From Planctomycetota bacterium (GTDB lineage Bacteria; Planctomycetota; Planctomycetia; Isosphaerales; Isosphaeraceae), in NCBI GenBank assembly GCA_021807585.1, contig JAKBCQ010000007.1:1-15751 (forward strand): 15,751 nucleotides of DNA. The letters run 5' to 3'. Positions 1 through 7,115 of the stretch are shown in pieces. The notes beneath the pieces were generated by a model. That model searched no databases, was not told where the DNA came from, and saw only the letters and a list, made by a program, of their open reading frames with translations. Both the position numbers and the translations under genes were made by a program. Numbering within the stretch: the stretch's first letter is position 1; each line of letters starts with the position of its first letter.

Positions 1-298
<298 letters not shown>

Positions 299-841
299 AT
301 GACACAGATTCCCCAAATCGCGAGCTGGATTTGCGTCGCGGTGTTGATTGAGGCCGCGATTATCGACGGCCTGAAATTCAAAGTTCCCAACTGGCTTACC
401 TATCATTTTATGCTCGGCGGGCTGGTTTATTCGTTCTGGCTCCAGGGTTCGTCGGGGCTGGCGACTTCGGCCGCGGGGTTGGGGCTGGGGTTGATTCTGT
501 TGCTTCCGTTGTACGCGATCGGCGGGATGGGCGCCGGTGACGTCAAGTTGTTGGCCGGGCTTGGGGCTTGGATCGGTCCGTTGCCGATCTTCTGGGCGTT
601 CGCGTGCTCGGCGATTGTCGGAGGGTTGATCGCGATCGCGATGATGGCGCGATCGGGGCGGATCTTTCATCATGTCGGTCAGATTCAATCTATTGGATCT
701 GAGATTTTGACGGTTCGCGATCCAGTCGCGCTTTCGAAGAGCGCGGCCGAGCGCAAGCCGAGCATGTTGCTTTTGCCCTACGGCGTGCCGATTGCGATCG
801 GCTCGATCGGCTATTTGGTCTGGAGCGGCATGTTGTTCTAA
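299..841 (+). CDS. cpaA: Tad pilus prepilin peptidase (CpaA/TadV family)
   Basis: This is an A24-family aspartic prepilin peptidase of the inner membrane, which removes the leader peptide from Flp-type prepilins before pilus assembly. The 180-residue protein is almost entirely hydrophobic, with several membrane segments. It carries both catalytic aspartates in their expected settings: D23 in a D-x-K-x-K-x-P-N context (residues 23-31) and D81 in the GMGAGD motif (76-81). It lacks the N-terminal methyltransferase domain of PilD, as is normal for the short CpaA/TadV form. The ATG at 299 follows GGAAAGG (284-290) with 8-base spacing. It is the first gene of the visible tad block; cpaB starts 33 bases downstream. 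Family assignment is firm; no prepilin substrate is in the window. Confidence 0.93.
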   Translation: MTQIPQIASWICVAVLIEAAIIDGLKFKVPNWLTYHFMLGGLVYSFWLQGSSGLATSAAGLGLGLILLLPLYAIGGMGAGDVKLLAGLGAWIGPLPIFWAFACSAIVGGLIAIAMMARSGRIFHHVGQIQSIGSEILTVRDPVALSKSAAERKPSMLLLPYGVPIAIGSIGYLVWSGMLF

Positions 842-874
842 GCTCGATCGACATTTCCATACAGGATACATCCG

Positions 875-1888
875 ATGAACGGCAGATCGATGATGATTTT
901 GATGTTGGCCGGCCTGAGCGGTCTGGGCGCGATGGTGGGCGTCAACAAATTGATGAATAAAAATCAAGCGGAGGTTCCGCAGCAAGAATATGTTGTTGCG
1001 ACCCGAGATTTGAAGACCGAGGAGGTGTTGAAGGCTTCGATGCTCAAGATCGACAAGAAGCCGAAGGATTCGTTGCCTCCGAACGTGATGACGAACATCA
1101 AGGATTGCGAGGATCGTTGGGTACAGATCAAGATTCTGGCGGGCGAGGCGCTCGTCGAGGGTAAGCTGGCGCCGAAGGGGGCGCCTCCGGGGCTTGTCTC
1201 GCAGATTCCCAAGGGGAAACGCGCCTTTGCGATCGAGGTCAACGAGCAAACGGGGGTTTCCGGATTCATCATGCCGGGGCATCACGTGGATATCATTCAG
1301 GTGAGACCGAACACGGGAGTACAGAACGCGTCCGAGTCGGAAACGATCCTTCAAAACGTGCCGGTGTTGGCGGTTGGGCAAACGTTCACACGTCCTGAAG
1401 ACAAGTCGATGATTGTGCGAACGGTGACGTTCGCGGTGGATCCCGATCAGGTTGAGTCGCTTGTCGCGGCGCGATCGAAGGGGCCGCTTTCGCTGGCTCT
1501 TCGCGGCGTCGACGACGTCGAAGTGGTTGAGAAGCCGAAGCCGCAACCGATCGAGATCGCCAAGGTCGAGCCCGCTCCCGAGCCCGCTCCCGTCGTCGCT
1601 CCTCCTCCGCCTCCTCCTCCTCCCGTCGAGCCGACGCCTCCTCCCAAGCCCGTCAAGAAGCAACGTATCGTCAAGATTTTTCATGGTATTCAGAATGAGG
1701 CGATCGAGACGATACAAGTCGGCAAACGTGAATTCGACGGCGCGAACGACGCCGAATCCGACGGCGGATTGGCGATCATGCCGCCGCGGTCGCCGGGGCG
1801 CGGCGGATCGGGATCGAAAGAGACGCCCGGGTTCGACGGCGACCCCGCTCCGCCTCCGTCGGCGCCCGCGATCGATCACAGTCCGTGA
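875..1888 (+). CDS. cpaB: Tad pilus assembly protein CpaB/RcpC
   Basis: CpaB/RcpC is a periplasmic protein anchored in the inner membrane that works with the outer-membrane secretin of the Tad pilus. The 337-residue product has an N-terminal membrane anchor (about residues 5-24). A SAF-like domain follows, beginning near residue 40 (VVATRDLKTEEVL), then the RcpC core to about residue 220. A proline-rich linker includes eight consecutive prolines (243-250). After it comes a basic segment (KPVKKQRIVKIFHG) and a glycine/proline-rich tail of low complexity. The ATG at 875 follows AGGA (863-866) with 8-base spacing. The usual downstream neighbour, the secretin gene cpaC/rcpA, is missing; cpaE comes next after about 100 bases. 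The family is clear for the first two thirds; the tail is probably disordered. Confidence 0.9.
   Translation: MNGRSMMILMLAGLSGLGAMVGVNKLMNKNQAEVPQQEYVVATRDLKTEEVLKASMLKIDKKPKDSLPPNVMTNIKDCEDRWVQIKILAGEALVEGKLAPKGAPPGLVSQIPKGKRAFAIEVNEQTGVSGFIMPGHHVDIIQVRPNTGVQNASESETILQNVPVLAVGQTFTRPEDKSMIVRTVTFAVDPDQVESLVAARSKGPLSLALRGVDDVEVVEKPKPQPIEIAKVEPAPEPAPVVAPPPPPPPPVEPTPPPKPVKKQRIVKIFHGIQNEAIETIQVGKREFDGANDAESDGGLAIMPPRSPGRGGSGSKETPGFDGDPAPPPSAPAIDHSP
1601..1624 (+). repeat. CCT-type triplet repeat encoding eight prolines in cpaB
   Basis: Eight consecutive proline codons, six of them CCT, form an imperfect triplet repeat inside cpaB. Such tracts are prone to replication slippage in whole codons, and polyproline of this length normally needs EF-P for efficient translation. 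The tract lies in the linker between the folded domain and the C-terminal tail, where length changes would be tolerated. Confidence 0.8.
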
Positions 1889-1907
1889 TCGACGATCGCC
1901 GATCGGG

Positions 1908-1921
1908 CGAGCGATCGCTCG
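1908..1921. repeat. 14-bp perfect palindrome between cpaB and cpaE
   Basis: CGAGCGATCGCTCG reads the same on both strands, lies 20 bases after the cpaB stop, and includes the octamer GCGATCGC. It is surrounded by further GATC sites (1861-1921). It could act as a short hairpin, a protein-binding dyad or a methylation target. There is no following T tract strong enough to call a terminator, only a short ATTTTG. Confidence 0.5.
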
Positions 1922-1990
1922 GAGATTTTGATAGAGAAGCGATTGGAAACATAAGAGCCATTGGCCGCGGTTGATGATAGGATTGATTCC

Positions 1991-3181
1991 ATGAAGGGTG
2001 TTACACGAATTGTTTTGGTCGATCCGCACGAGGAGACTCGAACCTCGCTTCAGCGGTTGATCAGCGGAATCGATTCGGTTTGGTTGTCCGAGGTGTGCAT
2101 TAATTATGAGACCGCGTCTCGCTCGATTCTCGATAATCCGCCCGACCTGGCGATTGTCGTGCTCGACGGCGATCCCGACCAAGCGTTGAGTTCGATTCAG
2201 GCGATTACGAGCGGCAAGCCCGGTCTCGTGGTGCTGGCGGCGAGCAAGGTCCGCGACACCGAGGCGATCTTGCGGGTCGTTCGCGCCGGGGCGCGTGAGT
2301 TCTTGACGTTGCCCGTCGATATCGACGAAATCTTGGGGGCGATCGATCGCTTCGTCCGTCCGCTTAAGCCTCATAACGACAAATCGCGCAACATTCCTCA
2401 TGTGATCGCGGTCGCGGGCGCCGCGGGGGGGGTCGGCTGCACGACCTTGGCGGTCAACCTGGCGGCGATCCTGGCGCGGAATTCGTCGCAGTCGGTCGTG
2501 ATCGCCGATTTCGACCTGTTGTTGGGATCGGTCGATACATGCCTGGATATCATTCCTGATCGAACCATTTTGGATGTGGCGATGAATATTGATCGACTCG
2601 ACTTGACGTTGCTCAAGCGGTCGACGACGCGTCATTCGTCGGGGCTTTACGTACTGCCGCATCCGGTGATGCTTGAGGACGCGGTGAAGATCGAGGCCGA
2701 TTCGTTGCGCAGAATGATCAAATTGCTTCGCGCCGTGTTCAACACCGTGATCATTGATACGAGTAAAGGTCTTCAAGCGTCGGATTTCGTCGCGATGGAG
2801 ATGGCCGACGTGATATTGCTCGTCGTTCAGCTCGACCTGATTTGCTTGCGGAACACTTCGCGGTTGATGCAGTTGTTGACTCACAGCGGGATGCCCCCGG
2901 AGAAGATTCAAATTGTAATCAATCGTCAGGGATCGAGCGTTTCCGAAATCACCTTAAAAAAAGTGGAAGAGACTCTCGGCATGACGATCCGCTGGCAGAT
3001 TCCCAACGCGACCAAAGTGATTAGCGAGGCGCGAGTACGGGGCGTGCCGATCGACGAGGAATCGCCCGGCAATCGGGTTCATCGCGTGATCGCCGATATC
3101 GCGCGCGAATTCCGCGTTCCCGACTCCGACAAAGAGTCCTCTCCGGTTCGTAAAAAGGGGATTTTCGCCGCTCTTTTTTAA
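1991..3181 (+). CDS. cpaE: Tad pilus localisation ATPase-like protein CpaE/TadZ
   Basis: CpaE/TadZ positions the Tad apparatus at the cell pole or membrane. The 396-residue protein has an N-terminal receiver-like domain (about 4-122; IVLVDPHEE, VVLDGD, FLTLPVD) and a ParA/MinD-type domain (about 136-370). The nucleotide loop at 142-152 reads AGAAGGVGCTT: both lysines expected in MinD-type loops are absent (A145, C150), while the aspartate-containing strand IADFDLLLGS (171-180) is kept. The ATG at 1991 was chosen because AGGA (1979-1982) lies 8 bases upstream and the homology begins immediately after it; a TTG 30 bases upstream in frame has no such support. It probably binds nucleotide atypically or acts structurally. 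The assignment is firm, the ATPase activity doubtful. Confidence 0.9.
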   Translation: MKGVTRIVLVDPHEETRTSLQRLISGIDSVWLSEVCINYETASRSILDNPPDLAIVVLDGDPDQALSSIQAITSGKPGLVVLAASKVRDTEAILRVVRAGAREFLTLPVDIDEILGAIDRFVRPLKPHNDKSRNIPHVIAVAGAAGGVGCTTLAVNLAAILARNSSQSVVIADFDLLLGSVDTCLDIIPDRTILDVAMNIDRLDLTLLKRSTTRHSSGLYVLPHPVMLEDAVKIEADSLRRMIKLLRAVFNTVIIDTSKGLQASDFVAMEMADVILLVVQLDLICLRNTSRLMQLLTHSGMPPEKIQIVINRQGSSVSEITLKKVEETLGMTIRWQIPNATKVISEARVRGVPIDEESPGNRVHRVIADIAREFRVPDSDKESSPVRKKGIFAALF

Positions 3182-3253
3182 GGATAAATAGTCACAGATT
3201 ATTAATGGGAATCGGTCCGAACCCGGAACGGGGATCAAGGAGTATATTGAATC

Positions 3254-4708
3254 ATGTTTAATTCGACGACGAGAGGAAGAAGCCCGTTCGGTCCGCGAGC
3301 CGGTTCTCCGCCTTCCGGCGTCGAGCAGTCGCGAAACGACTCCGCGGCGAATTTGCAGGAAACCGTCGCGCCTCCACCCCCGTCGCCGCAGCCGCGGGGA
3401 CGCGAGGCGGTAAAAGAGATCGATCCCGCGCAAGAGAAGTACGATACGCTTAAGCGGTTGATCCACAACAAGCTCGTCGATCGGCTCGACCTTGACCGCG
3501 TCAGCGAGATCGCTCCGGGGAGTTTGCGGAACGAGATCCGCGGAGTGGTCGAACACCTGTGCGACACCGAGAATCCGCTTCTCAATCGTACCGAGCGGCA
3601 ACGCCTGGTCGAAGAGATTCTTGACGAAACCTTCGGCCTCGGTCCGCTCGAGTTGTTGCTGAAAGATCCAAAAATCAGTGATATCATGATTAACGGTCCC
3701 AAGCATATATTTGTGGAGCGAGGGGGTAAAATCGAGCGATCCGACGTGCTTTTTCGCGACAACGAGCATTTGCTCCAGATCATTGATCGGATTGTTTCGC
3801 GTGTCGGTCGGCGTGTCGACGAGACTTCGCCGATGGTGGACGCTCGCCTCGCCGACGGGTCGCGTGTGAACGCGATCATTCCTCCGCTGGCGCTCGACGG
3901 CGCCGCGGTTTCGATTCGCCGATTCGGCAGCAAGCCCCTTGGTAAGGACGACCTCCTTCGGTTCAAGGCTTTCACCCCCGAGATCCTCGCGGTTCTTGAG
4001 GGTGCGATCAAGGCGCGATTGAACATTATTATTTCGGGAGGCACGGGTTGCGGTAAGACGACTTTGTTGAACACGCTTTCGAGTTTTATTCCGTCGGGAG
4101 AACGGGTGATCACGATCGAGGACGCCGCCGAGCTTCAGCTTCAACAGGATCACGTCGTTCGGCTTGAGACGCGTCCTGCGAACATCGAGGGGCGCGGCGA
4201 GGTGACGGCGCGCGATCTCGTCAAAAACGCGCTCCGTATGCGTCCCGATCGGATCATCATCGGCGAGTGTCGCGGCGCCGAGACGCTCGACATGATTCAA
4301 GCGATGAATACGGGGCATGAGGGATCGATGACGACGGTTCACGCGAACACTCCGCGTGACGCATTGAGCCGGCTGGAAACGATGATCAGCATGGCGGGTT
4401 TGGAATTGCCGATTCGAGCGTTGCGTCAACAGTTCGCATCGGCGGTCGATTTGATCGTGCAGGCGAACCGGTTGCAGGGAGGGCCGAGGAAACTGACGAG
4501 CATATCCGAGGTCGTCAGCATGGAGGGAGATACGATCATCATGCAAGAGATTTTCGCGTTTCGCCAGCTCGGCGTCGACGCCGCGGGGCGGGCTTTCGGC
4601 GAGTTTGTTTCGACCGGGATCAGACCGACTTTTATGGATCGGCTCGAGCAGGCGGGTTATCACCTTCCCTCGGACCTGTTCCGTCAGCGCGTCCTGCTTA
4701 AGGATTAA
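3254..4708 (+). CDS. cpaF: Tad pilus assembly ATPase CpaF/TadA
   Basis: This is the cytoplasmic secretion ATPase that powers Tad pilus polymerisation, and probably retraction, acting on the TadB/TadC platform. The 484-residue protein has a disordered proline-rich N-terminus (about 1-55), the CpaF N-terminal domain, and a RecA-like core. The core holds Walker [10 protein letters not shown] (262-270), the IEDAAEL region (288-294), Walker [10 protein letters not shown] (333-341, E338) and a His box, [12 protein letters not shown] (354-365). All catalytic motifs are intact, and length and order fit the family. The ATG at 3254 has AAGGAG upstream (3237-3242) with a rather long 11-base spacer. It lies 72 bases after cpaE and 72 bases before tadB in the same operon. 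Confidence 0.96.
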   Translation: MFNSTTRGRSPFGPRAGSPPSGVEQSRNDSAANLQETVAPPPPSPQPRGREAVKEIDPAQEKYDTLKRLIHNKLVDRLDLDRVSEIAPGSLRNEIRGVVEHLCDTENPLLNRTERQRLVEEILDETFGLGPLELLLKDPKISDIMINGPKHIFVERGGKIERSDVLFRDNEHLLQIIDRIVSRVGRRVDETSPMVDARLADGSRVNAIIPPLALDGAAVSIRRFGSKPLGKDDLLRFKAFTPEILAVLEGAIKARLNIIISGGTGCGKTTLLNTLSSFIPSGERVITIEDAAELQLQQDHVVRLETRPANIEGRGEVTARDLVKNALRMRPDRIIIGECRGAETLDMIQAMNTGHEGSMTTVHANTPRDALSRLETMISMAGLELPIRALRQQFASAVDLIVQANRLQGGPRKLTSISEVVSMEGDTIIMQEIFAFRQLGVDAAGRAFGEFVSTGIRPTFMDRLEQAGYHLPSDLFRQRVLLKD

Positions 4709-4767
4709 CGCATTGACTCGGATAGACGAGATCACAATTGATAAGTATATCGATATGATAGTGAATG

Positions 4768-4775
4768 AAAGGAGG
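4768..4775 (+). promoter_or_regulatory. Strong ribosome-binding site of tadB
   Basis: AAAGGAGG is a full match to the anti-Shine-Dalgarno sequence, 5 bases before the tadB ATG at 4781. It fixes the tadB start and shows that the host uses conventional SD-led initiation. It is the strongest such site in the window. Confidence 0.85.
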
Positions 4776-4780
4776 GGAGC

Positions 4781-5752
4781 ATGAATCAAACAATGGTCAT
4801 GATTTTGGTGGGGGTCGCGGTCGTCGTTTGCGTGGGGGGCGTCTGCATGGCGTTCATGAAGACGTCGACCTCGATCGCCGAGAAGCGGCTCGACGACATG
4901 TCGACGAAACGCCGGTTCAAATATCGAAAAGGGGACGCCGCGGCGAATTTCCTCAAGAACCAGGCGGTCGATCTGAAGGGTTCGTCGTTCTGGTCGAAGG
5001 TTTTCCCCAAAGTCGACGGCATCAACACGCTTTATGAACAAGCCGACGTGGGGATTGAGTTCAAACATTTCCTTTACATTCCGATCGGTCTGGCGATCGT
5101 ATCGGCGATCATCGGCTATTTTTTGAAGATTCCGTTGTTGATCATTCCCGTTTGCGCCGCGTTGATGAGCGTGTTGCCGTTCTTCTGGCTGGTGTTGCGC
5201 AAGCGCAAGCGGATCAAAAAGTTTACGGCTCAGATGCCCGACGCGCTGGAACTGGTCGGACGCGCGTTGCGGGCAGGACACGGTTTGGCGTCGGGCTTGC
5301 ACATGGTGGCGGAGGAGATGCCTTCGCCGATCTCGGACGAGTTTGGTCGCGTGTTCGAGGAGCAAAACCTGGGGATTCCGATCGAGGATTCGTTGCGGGC
5401 GATGGCCGATCGCGTGCCGACGATGGATGTGCGGTTCTTTACGACCGCCGTTGTGATCCAGCGTTCCACCGGCGGCGATCTGGCCGAGGTTCTCGACAAG
5501 ATCGGTCGGATCATCCGCGAGCGGTTCCAGATCATGGGTCAGGTCGCGGCTTTGACGGGCGAAGGACGGCTTTCGGGAGTCGTTCTGCTGGCGATGCCTC
5601 CCGTGTTGCTGGCGTTCACTTATACGACGAATCCCGGTTACACCGGCGTTCTCTTCTCGACCCAGATGGGGACGAAGATGCTCGTTTTCGCGGGAGTCAT
5701 GCAAATCCTGGGCGCGATCGCCATCAAGAAAATCATTGCGATTAAGGTGTAA
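4781..5752 (+). CDS. tadB: Tad pilus inner-membrane platform protein TadB
   Basis: TadB is one of two related integral membrane proteins that form the platform on which the CpaF ATPase assembles pilin. The 323-residue product starts with a membrane segment (about 5-27). A charged cytoplasmic stretch follows, then a pair of membrane helices around 90-135. Next comes the T2SS-F (GspF-like) cytoplasmic domain, recognisable by KFTAQMPDALELVGRALRAG and the RSTGGDLAEVLDKI segment, and two C-terminal membrane helices. The start is fixed by the strong SD site at 4768-4775. tadC begins 3 bases after its stop, which indicates coupled translation. Length and layout are normal for the family. Confidence 0.93.
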   Translation: MNQTMVMILVGVAVVVCVGGVCMAFMKTSTSIAEKRLDDMSTKRRFKYRKGDAAANFLKNQAVDLKGSSFWSKVFPKVDGINTLYEQADVGIEFKHFLYIPIGLAIVSAIIGYFLKIPLLIIPVCAALMSVLPFFWLVLRKRKRIKKFTAQMPDALELVGRALRAGHGLASGLHMVAEEMPSPISDEFGRVFEEQNLGIPIEDSLRAMADRVPTMDVRFFTTAVVIQRSTGGDLAEVLDKIGRIIRERFQIMGQVAALTGEGRLSGVVLLAMPPVLLAFTYTTNPGYTGVLFSTQMGTKMLVFAGVMQILGAIAIKKIIAIKV

Positions 5753-5755
5753 AAT

Positions 5756-6691
5756 ATGAACCTGGATAGCATTATTCCGTTCGCGACGTTCGTCGTCATG
5801 GCGCTCGTCGTCTGGGGTTCGCTGTCGACGATCGCCGATCGACAATCGCGCGTCGCCGATCGGCTCGATCGAATCATCCGTCAATCCGCGGGCCGCGACG
5901 GCGGAATGTTGATTCGCAAACAGGAACGGATTCAAGACAAGATCGCCAAGACGGCGCAGAAATTCTCCAAACCGTTGAGCCCGACGAACGCGGTCGAGCT
6001 CGGCAAATTGCAGAGCAAGCTTCTGAACGCGGGTTTCCGCGGTGAGCATGCCTTGCAGATATATTTGGGCATTAAATTTATCTCCCTTTTGGTCGCACTC
6101 GCGGTCGCGGCGCCGATCGCTTACGCGAAGTTCGGGCCGACGGTCAAGGGAGGTATGTACATGATTATCGGTGGGTCGATCGGTTTTTATCTCCCTACGT
6201 TCGTGCTCGGCATGTTGAAATCGAAGCGAACCGAGGCGATTTTCCTCGGGCTTCCGGATGCGCTTGATTTGCTCGTCGTCTGTGTCGAGGCGGGTTTGGG
6301 GCTCGACGCAGCGATGCGCCGGGTCGCGGTTGAGCTCGCGACGGCGACACCCGTCATCTGCGAGGAGTTCGCGATCGCCAATTTCCAGCTCCAGATGGGT
6401 CGAACGCGAAAAGACGTGTTGCACGATCTCGGCACAAGGACGGGAGTCGACGACATGAGGTCGCTCGCCGCGGTATTGATCCAGGCCGAGAAATTTGGTT
6501 CGAGCATCGCCGCGGCTCTGCGCGTGCAATCCGATTCGATGCGAATCCGGCGTCGGCAGCTCGCCGAAGAGCGAGCCGCCAAGACCGCGGTTCAACTTCT
6601 CTTCCCCCTCGTCTTGTTCATTTTCCCCGGGATTTTCGTCGTTCTTGTCGGTCCCGCGGGCATTCAAATCTCGGAAACGATGATGAAGTAA
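5756..6691 (+). CDS. tadC: Tad pilus inner-membrane platform protein TadC
   Basis: TadC is the second GspF-like platform protein and the partner of TadB. The 311-residue protein has an N-terminal membrane helix (about 8-25), a linker with charged residues, and two helices around 100-150. The T2SS-F domain contains LGLPDALDLLVVCVEAGLGL and the VLIQAEKFGSSIAAALRVQS segment. A C-terminal hydrophobic helix follows (LLFPLVLFIFPGIFVVLVGP). AAGGTG (5744-5749), overlapping the end of tadB, serves as its ribosome-binding site. In many Tad loci tadD and pseudopilins follow; here a small unrecognised membrane protein follows instead. Confidence 0.93.
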   Translation: MNLDSIIPFATFVVMALVVWGSLSTIADRQSRVADRLDRIIRQSAGRDGGMLIRKQERIQDKIAKTAQKFSKPLSPTNAVELGKLQSKLLNAGFRGEHALQIYLGIKFISLLVALAVAAPIAYAKFGPTVKGGMYMIIGGSIGFYLPTFVLGMLKSKRTEAIFLGLPDALDLLVVCVEAGLGLDAAMRRVAVELATATPVICEEFAIANFQLQMGRTRKDVLHDLGTRTGVDDMRSLAAVLIQAEKFGSSIAAALRVQSDSMRIRRRQLAEERAAKTAVQLLFPLVLFIFPGIFVVLVGPAGIQISETMMK

Positions 6692-6720
6692 CATGATGAA
6701 ATACCATAAAAGGAATTAAC

Positions 6721-7065
6721 ATGCGTATTTTGCCGAATTACGGTCGCGAAGACGGCCCGGTGTTTCGCAGGAGGGCGCGGTTCAAGACGGCGTTGATGAT
6801 CGCACTGGTATTGGCGTCGACGCCGTTCGTGTACGAATTCGCGTTTGTTCATTACGCGAAATGGCAGTCGATGCTGGGCGTCACGCCGATCCGCGTCGAA
6901 ACGCATTGCAGCGACGCCGCGGCCGCGGCGATTCTCAGCGCGTATCGCGATTGCTCGAACTCGATTTCGGGACACTTGCGGAACACCCCGTGGAAAGCCT
7001 CGAACGTTCTCGCGGCGGCCGCGTTCACGGCGATCGCGGGAAGCTGGATGATGAAAAGAAATTGA
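6721..7065 (+). CDS. Small two-helix membrane protein of unknown function, last gene of the tad block
   Basis: I do not recognise this 114-residue protein. It is probably real: the ATG at 6721 has AAAAGGA upstream with 6-base spacing, it starts 29 bases after tadC on the same strand, and its reading frame fills the space to the convergent junction. It has a basic N-terminus (R17-R20, K22), a hydrophobic helix at about 24-45, a polar middle (46-94) with two cysteines (C63, C78), and a second alanine-rich helix at about 95-111 ending MMKRN. By the positive-inside rule both ends would be cytoplasmic, with the cysteine-bearing loop outside the membrane, where a disulfide could form. It may be a Tad accessory protein, but nothing in its sequence proves that. 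Confidence 0.6.
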   Translation: MRILPNYGREDGPVFRRRARFKTALMIALVLASTPFVYEFAFVHYAKWQSMLGVTPIRVETHCSDAAAAAILSAYRDCSNSISGHLRNTPWKASNVLAAAAFTAIAGSWMMKRN

Positions 7066-7115
7066 TCAATCCGGTTATTTACAAGTTGTTTTACCAATAA
7101 TTTGAACAAGCGAGA
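7066..7115. other. Convergent junction between the tad and hydrogenase operons
   Basis: Only 50 bases separate the two converging stop codons. The spacer is AT-rich. The only symmetries I see are a weak TTATT/AATAA pair and a 10-bp palindrome, ATTGATCAAT (7061-7070), overlapping the upstream stop codon. Neither makes a convincing intrinsic terminator, so transcripts from the two operons may overlap. Confidence 0.5.

Noticed and set aside
1961..1990. TTG start for CpaE, 30 bases upstream of the chosen ATG
   Set aside because: The added residues precede the receiver-like domain without homology, and AGGA is correctly placed only for the ATG at 1991.
2954..6694. Open frame of about 1,246 codons on the - strand opposite cpaE to tadC
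   Set aside because: It is exactly antisense to real genes, has low-complexity charged composition, no motifs and no ribosome-binding logic. Its length results from codon bias on the coding strand.
7061..7115. Bidirectional terminator between the convergent operons
   Set aside because: The only symmetries are a 5-bp AT stem and an ATTGATCAAT palindrome, with no GC-rich stem and T tract.
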